From NCBI RefSeq assembly GCF_963678165.1, contig NZ_OY782755.1, forward strand, positions 1,736,001 through 1,800,000: a DNA stretch of 64,000 nucleotides, in the 5' to 3' direction. The notes under the pieces were generated by a model. The model had not been told where the DNA came from, did no database searches, and saw only the letters and a program-made list of their open reading frames with translations. The translations under genes were made by a program, and so were the position numbers. Shown one piece after another: positions 49,414 to 56,801 of the stretch (position 1 is the stretch's first letter; each line of letters opens with the position of its first letter). This DNA is from an uncultured Acetobacteroides sp. (lineage in GTDB: Bacteria > Bacteroidota > Bacteroidia > Bacteroidales > ZOR0009).

Positions 49414-49998
49414 GTGGACAAAAACAGATTGGAGGCATTCTCAGATGGTGTTATGGCCATAATCATCACCATCATGGTGTTGGAATTCAAAGTTCCTCAC
49501 GATACCAGTTGGGAATCGTTGTGGAACCTATGGCCTGTATTTCTGAGTTATGCGCTAAGTTTTGTTTTTGTAGGCCTTTACTGGAGTAGCCACCACCATC
49601 TGTTTCACATGGCCGAAAGGGTGAACAATAGAATACTTTGGTCCAATATGCTGGGCTTATTCTTTTTATCGTTCACCCCTTTTGCAACTGCTTGGATGGG
49701 CGAAAATACGTTTAACAGCCAAACTGTAACCCTCTATGCTGTAATACTTAGTCTTTGTGTTGTATCGTACTTACTTTTAGTGCATCAATTACGGGCTCTT
49801 CACGGTTACGATTCAAAGTTCTCTAAAACATTTAAAGGATATACCAAAATCTTCATAACCATTTCATTAAATTCTTTGGCTGCACTTATTGCGTTTTTTG
49901 GATACCCGAGAATAGCGTTTATTTTACTTATCCTGACTTCCTTGGCATGGTTTATTCCCAACCATCGATACGAAAACCACATTACTGATGAGGATTAA
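49414..49998 (+). CDS. TMEM175-family (DUF1211) membrane protein, putative potassium channel
   Basis: This 194-residue protein has the family motif FSDGVMAIIITIM in the first helix and five to six hydrophobic segments (LSYALSFVFVGLYW; MLGLFFLSFTPFATAW; LYAVILSLCVVSYLLL; FITISLNSLAALIAFFG; FILLILTSLAWFI). Bacterial TMEM175 proteins assemble as K+-selective channels. The GTG at 49414 is the start, 5 bases after the flavodoxin stop, and gives the usual N-terminus. It closes the redox/stress cargo. Confidence 0.85.
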   Translation: MDKNRLEAFSDGVMAIIITIMVLEFKVPHDTSWESLWNLWPVFLSYALSFVFVGLYWSSHHHLFHMAERVNNRILWSNMLGLFFLSFTPFATAWMGENTFNSQTVTLYAVILSLCVVSYLLLVHQLRALHGYDSKFSKTFKGYTKIFITISLNSLAALIAFFGYPRIAFILLILTSLAWFIPNHRYENHITDED

Positions 49999-50387
49999 CT
50001 TAATGATCTGTAAATAAAATCCATTGTTTTCAGATCCTTATCATTCTCCCTGCACATTATCACAACACAATGATAGTATGCAAGCCAAGAGATAATACGC
50101 TGGATAATATCGAGTTGTATTAAAAGCATCGAAAGCGTTAAATTAGAGGTTGTCCACTAGTGAAGCCTCTTTCTAAGAGTGTATTCCTACAAAAAAAAGC
50201 AGCGAACCACAAACCCGAAGGCCCATAGCTCGCTGGTGGGTCCGTCTCGCAAGACTGACACTACAAATATATTGTAATCCTAAGATAAAACCCTAGTTGA
50301 AGCATTGACTTTCAAACAAGCAGTTAGTAATTCTTTTATCACTAAGCATTACAAAAGAGCACGCAAAGCGGCCAACGCCTAAGCCGT

Positions 50388-50588
50388 TGTAAAAGTTTTG
50401 TCGAAATCTCCTCTTTCGATGCCGTTCCCGACATCGCCATCATCGAGCAAAACGCCATCTACAAAAGGGTGGTAGAAGTAGGCTCATCCAGCATCCTCAC
50501 CCACGTTTTCGACATCCAGAAAACCCCAAATTTAAAATACATTTTTGACACCCATTTAGCGCAAAAAGTTAAAGATCAACTATTTTAG
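50388..50588 (+). pseudogene. Remnant of an unidentified gene (C-terminal fragment)
   Basis: In a 690-base stretch without an intact gene, one frame reads a sensible protein tail. It includes SSFDAVPDIAIIEQNAIYKR, then HVFDIQKTPNLKYIFDTHLA, ending KVKDQLF and a TAG at 50586. There is no start codon or beginning of a domain, so this is the end of a deleted gene. The family was not recognised. The sequence from 49999 to about 50380 shows nothing else convincing. Confidence 0.45.
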
Positions 50589-50638
50589 ACGGATGTTATT
50601 TTTGAAATGAACACATAATATCTACACAAATAATTAAT

Positions 50639-50646
50639 TACATTTG
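50639..50646 (+). promoter_or_regulatory. -7 promoter element for the ATP-binding/STAS pair
   Basis: TACATTTG matches TAnnTTTG, 45 bases before the ATG at 50692, and argues against translation from the TTG at 50644 that lies inside it. No clear -33 TTTG is seen. Confidence 0.5.
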
Positions 50647-50691
50647 CTTGAAATTAACGTGATTTTTCCATTAACTTTTAAAAACCTATTG

Positions 50692-51615
50692 ATGCCTACT
50701 GATTTCACAATTATAATCTCTAACAATGACTTACCTGCATTAATTAATCAATTAACTTCTATTCTTGAAGTTGAGGAGAATTCAATAATAAATGTATCTA
50801 TAAGTCTAACTGCAAGTTATACCACTCCGGATATTTTAATAACATTGTCAGCCTTCTTTAGGAACCTCAAATTGAGGAAAATTGACGTTCATGGTACAAT
50901 ATTTCCAAATCCTAATAATGAAGGTTATCTCAGTAGGATAAACTTTTACGATTCTTTGGGAATTAAATTTCAAGAGAAATACCCTAGAAAGTCCTCTCAA
51001 GGTAAATTTTTAGAAATCACCAACTTTAACGTTAAGGACGACTTTCGAATCGTTGATCAAATCATCTTAATATTAAAAAGACAATCAGTTCTTGACACTG
51101 ACACTATGAGTGTTTTAAGCTTTTGCCTTGGCGAAATACTTGGTAATATTTGCATTCATTCTGAAACTCCAAATGGAGGGTGGGCTGTTTGTCAACATTT
51201 TCCTAATCAAAGAAAAATATTATTAACTATTTGTGATACAGGTATAGGTATTCATAAAGCACTAACCATTTCTCCTTTATACAGTGAATGGTCCGAAGAA
51301 GAAGCCATAAGTCAATGTATCAATGAAAAGGTAACCAATGGAAAAGGGAAAGGATACGGTCTTTTTGCAACTTCTAATTTTGCAAGGACTAATCAAGGGA
51401 ATTTAACTATTTATTCTGGCAATCACTTTCTTAAAGTTACTAATAGTAATACTAGTGTTCATAGAATGAACTTTTGGCAAGGAACTATTGTTAATCTGGA
51501 AATTAATACTAATATTGCGGTTGATGTTAATAGTGTAACTCCTAATTATAGTGATTATAGAACAGATTATCTTGAAAGATACGAAGATGCAATTATTGAC
51601 AATTTGTGGGATTAG
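50692..51615 (+). CDS. Histidine-kinase-like ATP-binding protein, partner of a STAS-like protein
   Basis: This protein of about 307 residues has a C-terminal GHKL/HATPase fold. The N box is GEILGNICIHSE, the G1 box ICDTGIGIHKAL and the G2 box GKGKGYGLFATSNF. An N-terminal region of about 130 residues shows no recognised domain. No His-kinase dimerisation helix or transmembrane segment is seen, so it is not a classical sensor kinase. With the DUF4325 STAS-like gene 22 bases downstream it resembles anti-sigma-factor kinase/antagonist pairs (SpoIIAB/SpoIIAA logic). Such pairs are frequent on islands, but their role is not established. Confidence 0.78.
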   Translation: MPTDFTIIISNNDLPALINQLTSILEVEENSIINVSISLTASYTTPDILITLSAFFRNLKLRKIDVHGTIFPNPNNEGYLSRINFYDSLGIKFQEKYPRKSSQGKFLEITNFNVKDDFRIVDQIILILKRQSVLDTDTMSVLSFCLGEILGNICIHSETPNGGWAVCQHFPNQRKILLTICDTGIGIHKALTISPLYSEWSEEEAISQCINEKVTNGKGKGYGLFATSNFARTNQGNLTIYSGNHFLKVTNSNTSVHRMNFWQGTIVNLEINTNIAVDVNSVTPNYSDYRTDYLERYEDAIIDNLWD

Positions 51616-51637
51616 CAATTTTTAAAGAATAATTATT

Positions 51638-51934
51638 ATGGAAAAGCGAGTGCAATTTTCAATTTTTAGCACAAATTTATCAACAAGAAATTTAGGTGCA
51701 ATTATTCGCGAGTCATTCATATCTGATCTTAAGAATGGCAATAAAGTAATCTTTGATTTAAGCAACATTGAATCAATCTCAAATTCTTTTGCAGATGAAT
51801 GTTTTGGAAAACTACTCATCTCATACCAAGTAAATGACTTAAAATCTATTACTTCATTCGCAAACACAACCCCCTTTATTAAAGACACTATTCTTTTTGC
51901 TTTAAACATAAGGCTCAAGGACTTAGTTTGCTAA
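51638..51934 (+). CDS. STAS-like protein (DUF4325)
   Basis: This 98-residue protein has the DUF4325 pattern: an N-terminal strand region (STRNLGAIIRESF), then VIFDLSNIESISNSFADECFG, in which the conserved S-x-S/D-FADE segment occupies the place of the phosphoacceptor loop in anti-sigma antagonists. A short C-terminal helix follows. It is translated just after the ATP-binding protein and closed by a strong terminator. The pair therefore forms a self-contained two-gene unit, probably a switch controlling another protein. Confidence 0.82.
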   Translation: MEKRVQFSIFSTNLSTRNLGAIIRESFISDLKNGNKVIFDLSNIESISNSFADECFGKLLISYQVNDLKSITSFANTTPFIKDTILFALNIRLKDLVC

Positions 51935-51958
51935 TAACATAAATAACATAATTCAAAG

Positions 51959-51990
51959 AAAAGGATTTAAAGTCAATTAAATCCTTTTCT
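51959..51990 (+). terminator. Terminator of the ATP-binding/STAS operon
   Basis: aaaaggatttaa and its perfect complement enclose a 6-base loop and run into a T-rich tail (ctttttt), 25 bases after the stop codon. Confidence 0.8.
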
Positions 51991-52058
51991 TTTTTACTAT
52001 ACTTGTAACCAATATTATTCTCTTATCAATACACGTACTGCAAAACGAATAGGCCTAA

Positions 52059-52439
52059 ATGTCAGAAACAAAAGCACAAACCATTCAATCCGAGGCTATT
52101 CTCAAAAAACAGTTCATCGAGCAGTTGGTAGCCGAAGGATACTCGCGAGCCATTATACCCGACGAGGATGCCCTATTGATGAACTTCCGTCAACAATTCG
52201 AAAAACAAGATGACAATTCTCTCACGTTTGAATCGTTTGTTTTTCAAGTTAATTCATTAAGAATTAGTGATTTTTTAATTGAGGATTCACTCAAAAAGAT
52301 CTTTGTCTCATATTTCTTGAAACTATCATCCATCGATGATAAAATCTCTCACCTGCAGCAGCAGCAAACAGCTACCGCCAGTTCAAAAAAGCTCTCTTAC
52401 AGCAAATGTTTGTATAAATATCATATAAAAAATGAATAA
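52059..52439 (+). pseudogene. Chimeric remnant of a type I restriction system (hsdR start joined to hsdS end)
   Basis: The first 50 codons (EAILKKQFIEQLVAEGYSRA; IPDEDALLMNFRQQFEK) match the usual N-terminus of HsdR subunits. After about codon 90 the sequence becomes the end of an HsdS subunit (LSSIDDKISHLQQQ). It then shifts frame by a missing base and loses the normal SYRQFKKALLQQMFV ending. It cannot encode either working subunit. The downstream part is the left member of a direct repeat (52333-52413) that recurs after the next gene. Confidence 0.75.
52333..52413 (+). repeat. hsdS-tail repeat, left copy
   Basis: These 81 bases are nearly identical to 53256-53337 (about six differences and one base missing). 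They encode the C-terminal coiled segment of HsdS. The two copies flank the DUF2971 gene in direct orientation. Confidence 0.85.
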
Positions 52440-53220
52440 CGAATTCAATCCAGATGATCATCCCCATGTTTGGCACTACACCTCAATAAACTCTCTAGTA
52501 AATGGGTTGATTGAAGAAGATGGTAATCTATGCTTTTGGGCATCTCATCGTCAATATTTAAACGATCCGATGGAAACAATTTTAGGTGTTGATTTAAGAG
52601 ATAGACTAATCAACGAAAAATCCCTAAAAATAAAATATGGAAAAGCAACACCTGATATATTTATAGTATCATTTTCCCTCTCTCCAGATATTCTTCCAAT
52701 GTGGAATATGTATGGAGGTAATGGGAATGGCATTATGTTAAAACTTGATTCAAAGTTACTCAACGTAAAAGAATACAGTATGTATCATATGGAATATGAC
52801 ACAATTGAAGTAATAAATCAAATTGAAAATAAATTGGATGATAATTTAAATAGTACATTTACAGAAGGTTGTCCAGAAGATACTTGCAGCAGGGAATCAG
52901 CAGTTGTACTCGGAGAGATATTAATTACAGCAAACCTTCCTGAAAAAATAAAAAGTAATTCTTATCAATATGAAAATGAAGTAAGAATTTCACATACAAC
53001 AGATATTCAACATAGTTTAAAGGATATTAAGTATAGATGTTCAAACGGGGTTATAATACCGTATATGGAATTTCGATTTCTCAAAGAAGCGCTTAAAGAA
53101 ATCACTATAGGTCCCACAAACGATTTTGAACGCTCTAAATTCTCATTAAAGATGTTTTTAGATTCCAAAGAATTAGGTGATGTCAAAATATCAAAATCCG
53201 AAGTTCCTTATCGTGGTTAG
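52432..53220 (+). CDS. DUF2971 family protein
   Basis: This 262-residue protein has the DUF2971 pattern: VWHYTSINSLVNGLI near the N-terminus, WASHRQYLNDPMET (the conserved LNDPxE), SPDILPMWNMYGGNGNG, YENEVRISH and LKEITIGPTNDF. The biochemical function of the family is unknown. Members are frequent in defence-rich islands. The gene is A/T-rich compared with the backbone and lies exactly between two hsdS-tail repeats, as if it replaced part of a restriction locus. ATG 52432 overlaps the end of the decayed frame upstream. Confidence 0.85.
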   Translation: MNNEFNPDDHPHVWHYTSINSLVNGLIEEDGNLCFWASHRQYLNDPMETILGVDLRDRLINEKSLKIKYGKATPDIFIVSFSLSPDILPMWNMYGGNGNGIMLKLDSKLLNVKEYSMYHMEYDTIEVINQIENKLDDNLNSTFTEGCPEDTCSRESAVVLGEILITANLPEKIKSNSYQYENEVRISHTTDIQHSLKDIKYRCSNGVIIPYMEFRFLKEALKEITIGPTNDFERSKFSLKMFLDSKELGDVKISKSEVPYRG

Positions 53221-53230
53221 AGTACAAACC

Positions 53231-53341
53231 AATATCACCAACTTCCTATTATCCCTCGATGATAAAATCTCTCACCTGCAGCAGCAGCTAACCAGTTACC
53301 GCCAGTTCAAAAAAGCCCTCTTACAGCAAATGTTTGTGTAG
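53231..53341 (+). pseudogene. hsdS C-terminal remnant (right copy of the tail repeat)
   Basis: The frame reads NITNFLLSLDDKISHLQQQL, then TSYRQFKKALLQQMFV and a stop. This is the standard ending of type I specificity subunits, with the coiled DDKISHLQQQ and the terminal LLQQMFV. No recognition domain precedes it. It starts 10 bases after the DUF2971 stop and ends 28 bases before the next gene. The 53256-53337 part is the second repeat copy. Confidence 0.8.
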
Positions 53342-53369
53342 CATTATACCCATTAATAATCTATCAATT

Positions 53370-54719
53370 ATGGAAATAGCAAGTATTACAAGAATTATTC
53401 AGTTCAAGAATGAAATAAAGGAAAAGATTTCCTCTATTGATAAGAATGCACATAGCGGTAGTACCTTTGGGAGTGAAAGTGAATACACCTATAAAGGGCT
53501 AATTTCTGGTGTCGATAGCCTACTAACAGATATAACTACGCTAACTAAATCACCGCAGCAATTCTTAAAACTATCAACCTATAATGAAAGACAAAACATA
53601 ATAAATGCATTATCTCATATCTCATCGTATTTAAACGATCCTAGCACGCTTATTTCCTACCTTGATACACTTAAAACAGCAATAAGACCATTCCATATAC
53701 GCTATACAAAAGAACGCCTTCTAGATTTTGATGCTGAACTTTCAGAGTTGGTTCGAAAGAAATCTCAATTTGAAGAAGAGTTAGCAGGTCTTTCCAAAGC
53801 AAAAAGGCAAATCAGCAAGGAAATTGAGGCTTATATTAAAATAAAAAAGGAAATCGAAGACCTTAATGCTAACTTCCATTCTGAATATGATGAAACAATA
53901 GATAAATATGGTTTGCTTATCACGCTAATAGATAAAGCAAACAACTCTGTTACAGATACTAACAATCTAATTACAAAATCAGAATCCAATTTTAATTCTA
54001 TCGCAGACACTTTAAACCGTTCTAAAGAACTGTATAGTAAAATAGAAACCTTTAGTAATGGTATTGATTCTGCTTCAGACAAAATGAAATTGATTAATAT
54101 ACACTCAAATGAATTCGAACAGAAGATGCACGGATATGACATTACAATCAATGATTTAAAAGTAAAGGCTTTAGATCTAATAAATAATGCAATAGAGGCT
54201 CTAGGTTACAGCACAGCCAAAGGCCTAAGCGCTTCATTTCAAACTCAGATTAATAAAATTAAAAAATCTTGGTATTGGTCGTGGCTTATCGGTTCCGGCA
54301 TTTTTCTTGCTGCAACAGTAGGCGTTGGGATCTGGATTATAATAGATGTAAAGCCAGATAACTCTTCATTATGGGCTAATATCATTGGTCGTCTAGCAAT
54401 AACTCCATTCACAATTGCAGGTGCAATCTTCTGTGCAAATCAGTACATCCGTACTAAGAATATACTCGATGATTATTCCTATAAGTTAGTCATTGCTCAA
54501 TCTATTGTTGGTTTCTCAGAGCAATTAAAGGACAGTACAACAAGTTCAGAAGAATACAAAGACTACATCAGGCTTGCCCTCGAACAAATTCACCAAGACC
54601 CTCTCCGCAAGCGTCCCAAAGTTTCTAAAGATGTAGATGGTGGTATTAAAAATGGCATCGACTATGTACTCGAAACGGCTCAAAAAGTAGTCAACTTAAC
54701 TAAACCAGGTGAGAAATAA
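53370..54719 (+). CDS. Coiled-coil membrane protein of unknown function
   Basis: This 449-residue protein has no recognised family. About 100 helical N-terminal residues are followed by a long coiled coil (about 110-270, rich in Lys, Glu, Ser, Leu; LSELVRKKSQFEEELAGLSK). Two membrane helices follow near 300-350 (WSWLIGSGIFLAATVGVGIW; IIGRLAITPFTIAGAIF), and a soluble helical C-terminus completes it. The start is ATG 53370, just right of the hsdS remnant. The architecture, a long cytoplasmic coiled coil anchored by a C-proximal helix hairpin, recalls membrane-acting defence effectors, but this is only an analogy. Confidence 0.7.
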   Translation: MEIASITRIIQFKNEIKEKISSIDKNAHSGSTFGSESEYTYKGLISGVDSLLTDITTLTKSPQQFLKLSTYNERQNIINALSHISSYLNDPSTLISYLDTLKTAIRPFHIRYTKERLLDFDAELSELVRKKSQFEEELAGLSKAKRQISKEIEAYIKIKKEIEDLNANFHSEYDETIDKYGLLITLIDKANNSVTDTNNLITKSESNFNSIADTLNRSKELYSKIETFSNGIDSASDKMKLINIHSNEFEQKMHGYDITINDLKVKALDLINNAIEALGYSTAKGLSASFQTQINKIKKSWYWSWLIGSGIFLAATVGVGIWIIIDVKPDNSSLWANIIGRLAITPFTIAGAIFCANQYIRTKNILDDYSYKLVIAQSIVGFSEQLKDSTTSSEEYKDYIRLALEQIHQDPLRKRPKVSKDVDGGIKNGIDYVLETAQKVVNLTKPGEK

Positions 54720-54736
54720 TATAGTGTCCTATAGAA

Positions 54737-54912
54737 CCCAGTTCGGCTTAGGTTCCTGCCTAATTCGAATCTATCCCCGCAGGCTCTTGCCTGCAATTAC
54801 CTCGCCAACCACACTCTATTTCAAAAGCACAAAGCTCGGCAGTATTTGGGGCTACGCCGAGTTCCGCCGCGCTACGTTTGTAATGCCGTCGAACTTTTGT
54901 AGCGGTTTTTAA
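54737..54912 (+). repeat. 175-bp structured repeat, copy A
   Basis: It starts cccagttcgg and ends gtagcggttttt, and is about 75-80% identical by eye to 56321-56494 in the same orientation. It has a perfectly conserved hairpin gcaggctcttgcctgc, a cctcgccaacc block and the end tgtaatgccgtcgaac. It is non-coding. The following 54913-55269 (about 360 bases) shows no gene and is A/T-rich. Confidence 0.85.
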
Positions 54913-55269
54913 CCTTTATCAATCCGCTTAATCGCAGATTCCCATGCTCCAAGTTACTCAGGTTTGTATACAATCATTAGCCTATCTTCCCCCTAAGTAA
55001 TAGTTTAGTGAAATTTGTCTATTGTGTTTCACCCCACCATTCCCTACCTCGCCATGACTTTGTTATCATAAAACAATAGACGGTGTATACCTTTCGAGTA
55101 GCTTAAAGTATGCTATTCATTTCTATCTGCACTTCCTCTCTATTACATAAAAATTAATATGCCTAATTTAGCCAAAAGTATTCTTGGCCTTATGATTTGA
55201 CGAAAGATGTTGCATGTTGTATTAGTTTATTTGTATTAGTTGAATAATGTTAGAATTGAAAATATGGAA

Positions 55270-56001
55270 CTATGAATACATAGAAGAATGTGATCGGAAC
55301 ATATTTACAAATCGTTCTTTCCGTGATTCATAACAAATGGTTTTAAGTACTAATCCTTTTGTTCTTATATCTTCAAGTTTAGACAACATTAGCATTACCG
55401 ACCCATTGTGTACTTCATACACATGCTCAATATTTGATTTATCTTTAAATTTAAAACCTGCAGAAGGACTTTCAATATTAAGATTTTCTATACAAGAAGC
55501 CGATAGTTCAAGTTTAAATTTAGACTTCTGGTTATCTGAAATTGCAATAATAGCATTGTCAAATTTTTCTACTCGAGTTACAACATGGTAATCTAAATAC
55601 CAAGCATTGCGTTTAAAACGATCGATAAGATGCTTACATAATTCATCCTTGTTTTTTATATCATTAAAACTTATCCCAGAAGCTTTGAAAAAAATAGAAT
55701 GGCCTTTATTGAATCCAACAACTAAATTTCCTTTTATGACATGAGAAGCAGAAATATCTAGATCTGAGATGTTACAAGATTTTTCGCAATATAAAATAGT
55801 GTTATCGCAATGAGGTTTTATCGTTCTCTTTCTAAGTTTTAGCTCATTATCGATATAAATATTTCCTTCAGAAATAAAAACACCATTTCGCATAAACCCA
55901 TAATCACCAAGTTCTACAGGTTCTATAGGAATCCAAGTAGCATGATACTTTAGGAAATGCTTATTTATTTTATGTGCATAACACTTTGAAATTGAAGTCA
56001 T
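55270..56001 (-). CDS. Unknown 243-residue protein, cassette between two structured repeats
   Basis: No family was recognised with confidence. The protein has an N-terminal ATWIPIEPVELGDYGFMRNG segment and alternating hydrophobic strand-like stretches. A WYLDYHVVTRVEKFDNAIIAIS segment lies in the middle, and there is no signal peptide or clear membrane helix. It looks like a mostly beta-structured cytoplasmic protein. It is the only minus-strand gene between 39.9 and 60 kb and is flanked by direct copies of the 175-bp repeat (54737 and 56321), suggesting it was acquired as a cassette. A/T-rich codon use also sets it apart. Confidence 0.6.
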   Translation of the reverse strand: MTSISKCYAHKINKHFLKYHATWIPIEPVELGDYGFMRNGVFISEGNIYIDNELKLRKRTIKPHCDNTILYCEKSCNISDLDISASHVIKGNLVVGFNKGHSIFFKASGISFNDIKNKDELCKHLIDRFKRNAWYLDYHVVTRVEKFDNAIIAISDNQKSKFKLELSASCIENLNIESPSAGFKFKDKSNIEHVYEVHNGSVMLMLSKLEDIRTKGLVLKTICYESRKERFVNMFRSHSSMYS

Positions 56002-56320
56002 AATCTTAATTTTTTAATTTGCATTAAGCAACCCAAGAATAGAAATGTAATAACAAAATTCCTTCATCAAATTTTGTTTTACACAATATATTCCATACTT
56101 GTGCAAACAATCATTTTTTTTATGTAAAAAATATTACACAAATCAGTCTTGCATAAATGAAAAGGAACTTCTTTTTTCATTCATCTTTGATAGGTGTAGT
56201 TTAATCCGCTCTGTATCTTTTTTTTCTTAGACTCTAACTCAAGATCAATCTATTTGCGGTTCTTTCCCCTCCGTTCACCTAGGTTTCAACTTATAGCGAA
56301 TCTATCTCGCAGTTTACAAC

Positions 56321-56494
56321 CCCAGTTCGGTTTCGGCTCCTGCCTAATTCGAATCTATCCCCGCAGGCTCTTGCCTGCATTTTCCTCGCCAACCGTACTA
56401 TAATTCAAACGCTCAAGGCTCGGCGGCATTTGGCTACGCCGAGCTCCGCTTCGCTACGGTTGTAATGCCGTCGAACTTAAGTAGCGTTTTTTAA
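56321..56494 (+). repeat. 175-bp structured repeat, copy B
   Basis: It is the counterpart of 54737-54912. In this copy an outer stem cggcggcat/atgccgtcg encloses ggctacgccgagctccgcttcgctacgg-like inner arms, next to the conserved gcaggctcttgcctgc hairpin. It ends in a T-run (gcgtttttt), as a small RNA terminator would. The rest of 56002-56693 shows no gene. Confidence 0.85.
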
Positions 56495-56693
56495 TCGCAA
56501 TCGAATGTATTAGCAACAGGCATACGCCTTTTAAAACACCTTCTGCTATTTATTGGCTGGTATCAGATGCTTATCTAATCCCCCTTATCTACTTGTTTTT
56601 GGCAAACTTCACCACAACTCCCATTTTTTACACTTTCGCTTTTTAAGAGTTTTTACGACTTATCAGGGGCTATTGCTATTTAACACATCATCC

Positions 56694-56747
56694 ATATGGT
56701 AGATTTTCCATATTACATGGAAAATTTTCTGAACAAAACTACCATAT
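56694..56747. promoter_or_regulatory. Nested inverted repeats upstream of rloA (putative operator)
   Basis: The outer arms atatggtag (56694) and ctaccatat (56739) enclose inner arms attttccat (56703) and atggaaaat (56717) around attac. Both pairs are perfect. They lie just upstream of a TATATTTG -7 element and would cover the -33 region, fitting a repressor or autoregulation site. Confidence 0.65.
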
Positions 56748-56762
56748 TCCAGTTTTGCAGTC

Positions 56763-56770
56763 TATATTTG
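56763..56770 (+). promoter_or_regulatory. -7 promoter element for rloAB
   Basis: TATATTTG matches TAnnTTTG, 31 bases before the rloA ATG. No canonical TTTG lies 19-21 bases upstream; that space is occupied by the nested inverted repeats. Confidence 0.5.
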
Positions 56771-56801
56771 TAAGTAATTTACCATTTTAAAGCATAAATC
56801 A

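Noticed and set aside
52059..53341. A functional type I restriction-modification system
   Set aside because: Only an HsdR N-terminal fragment and two HsdS tail fragments remain; no hsdM, no recognition domains, no motor domain.
54709..54912. 67-codon open frame overlapping structured repeat copy A
   Set aside because: It follows the non-coding repeat exactly and the equivalent frame is not maintained in copy B.
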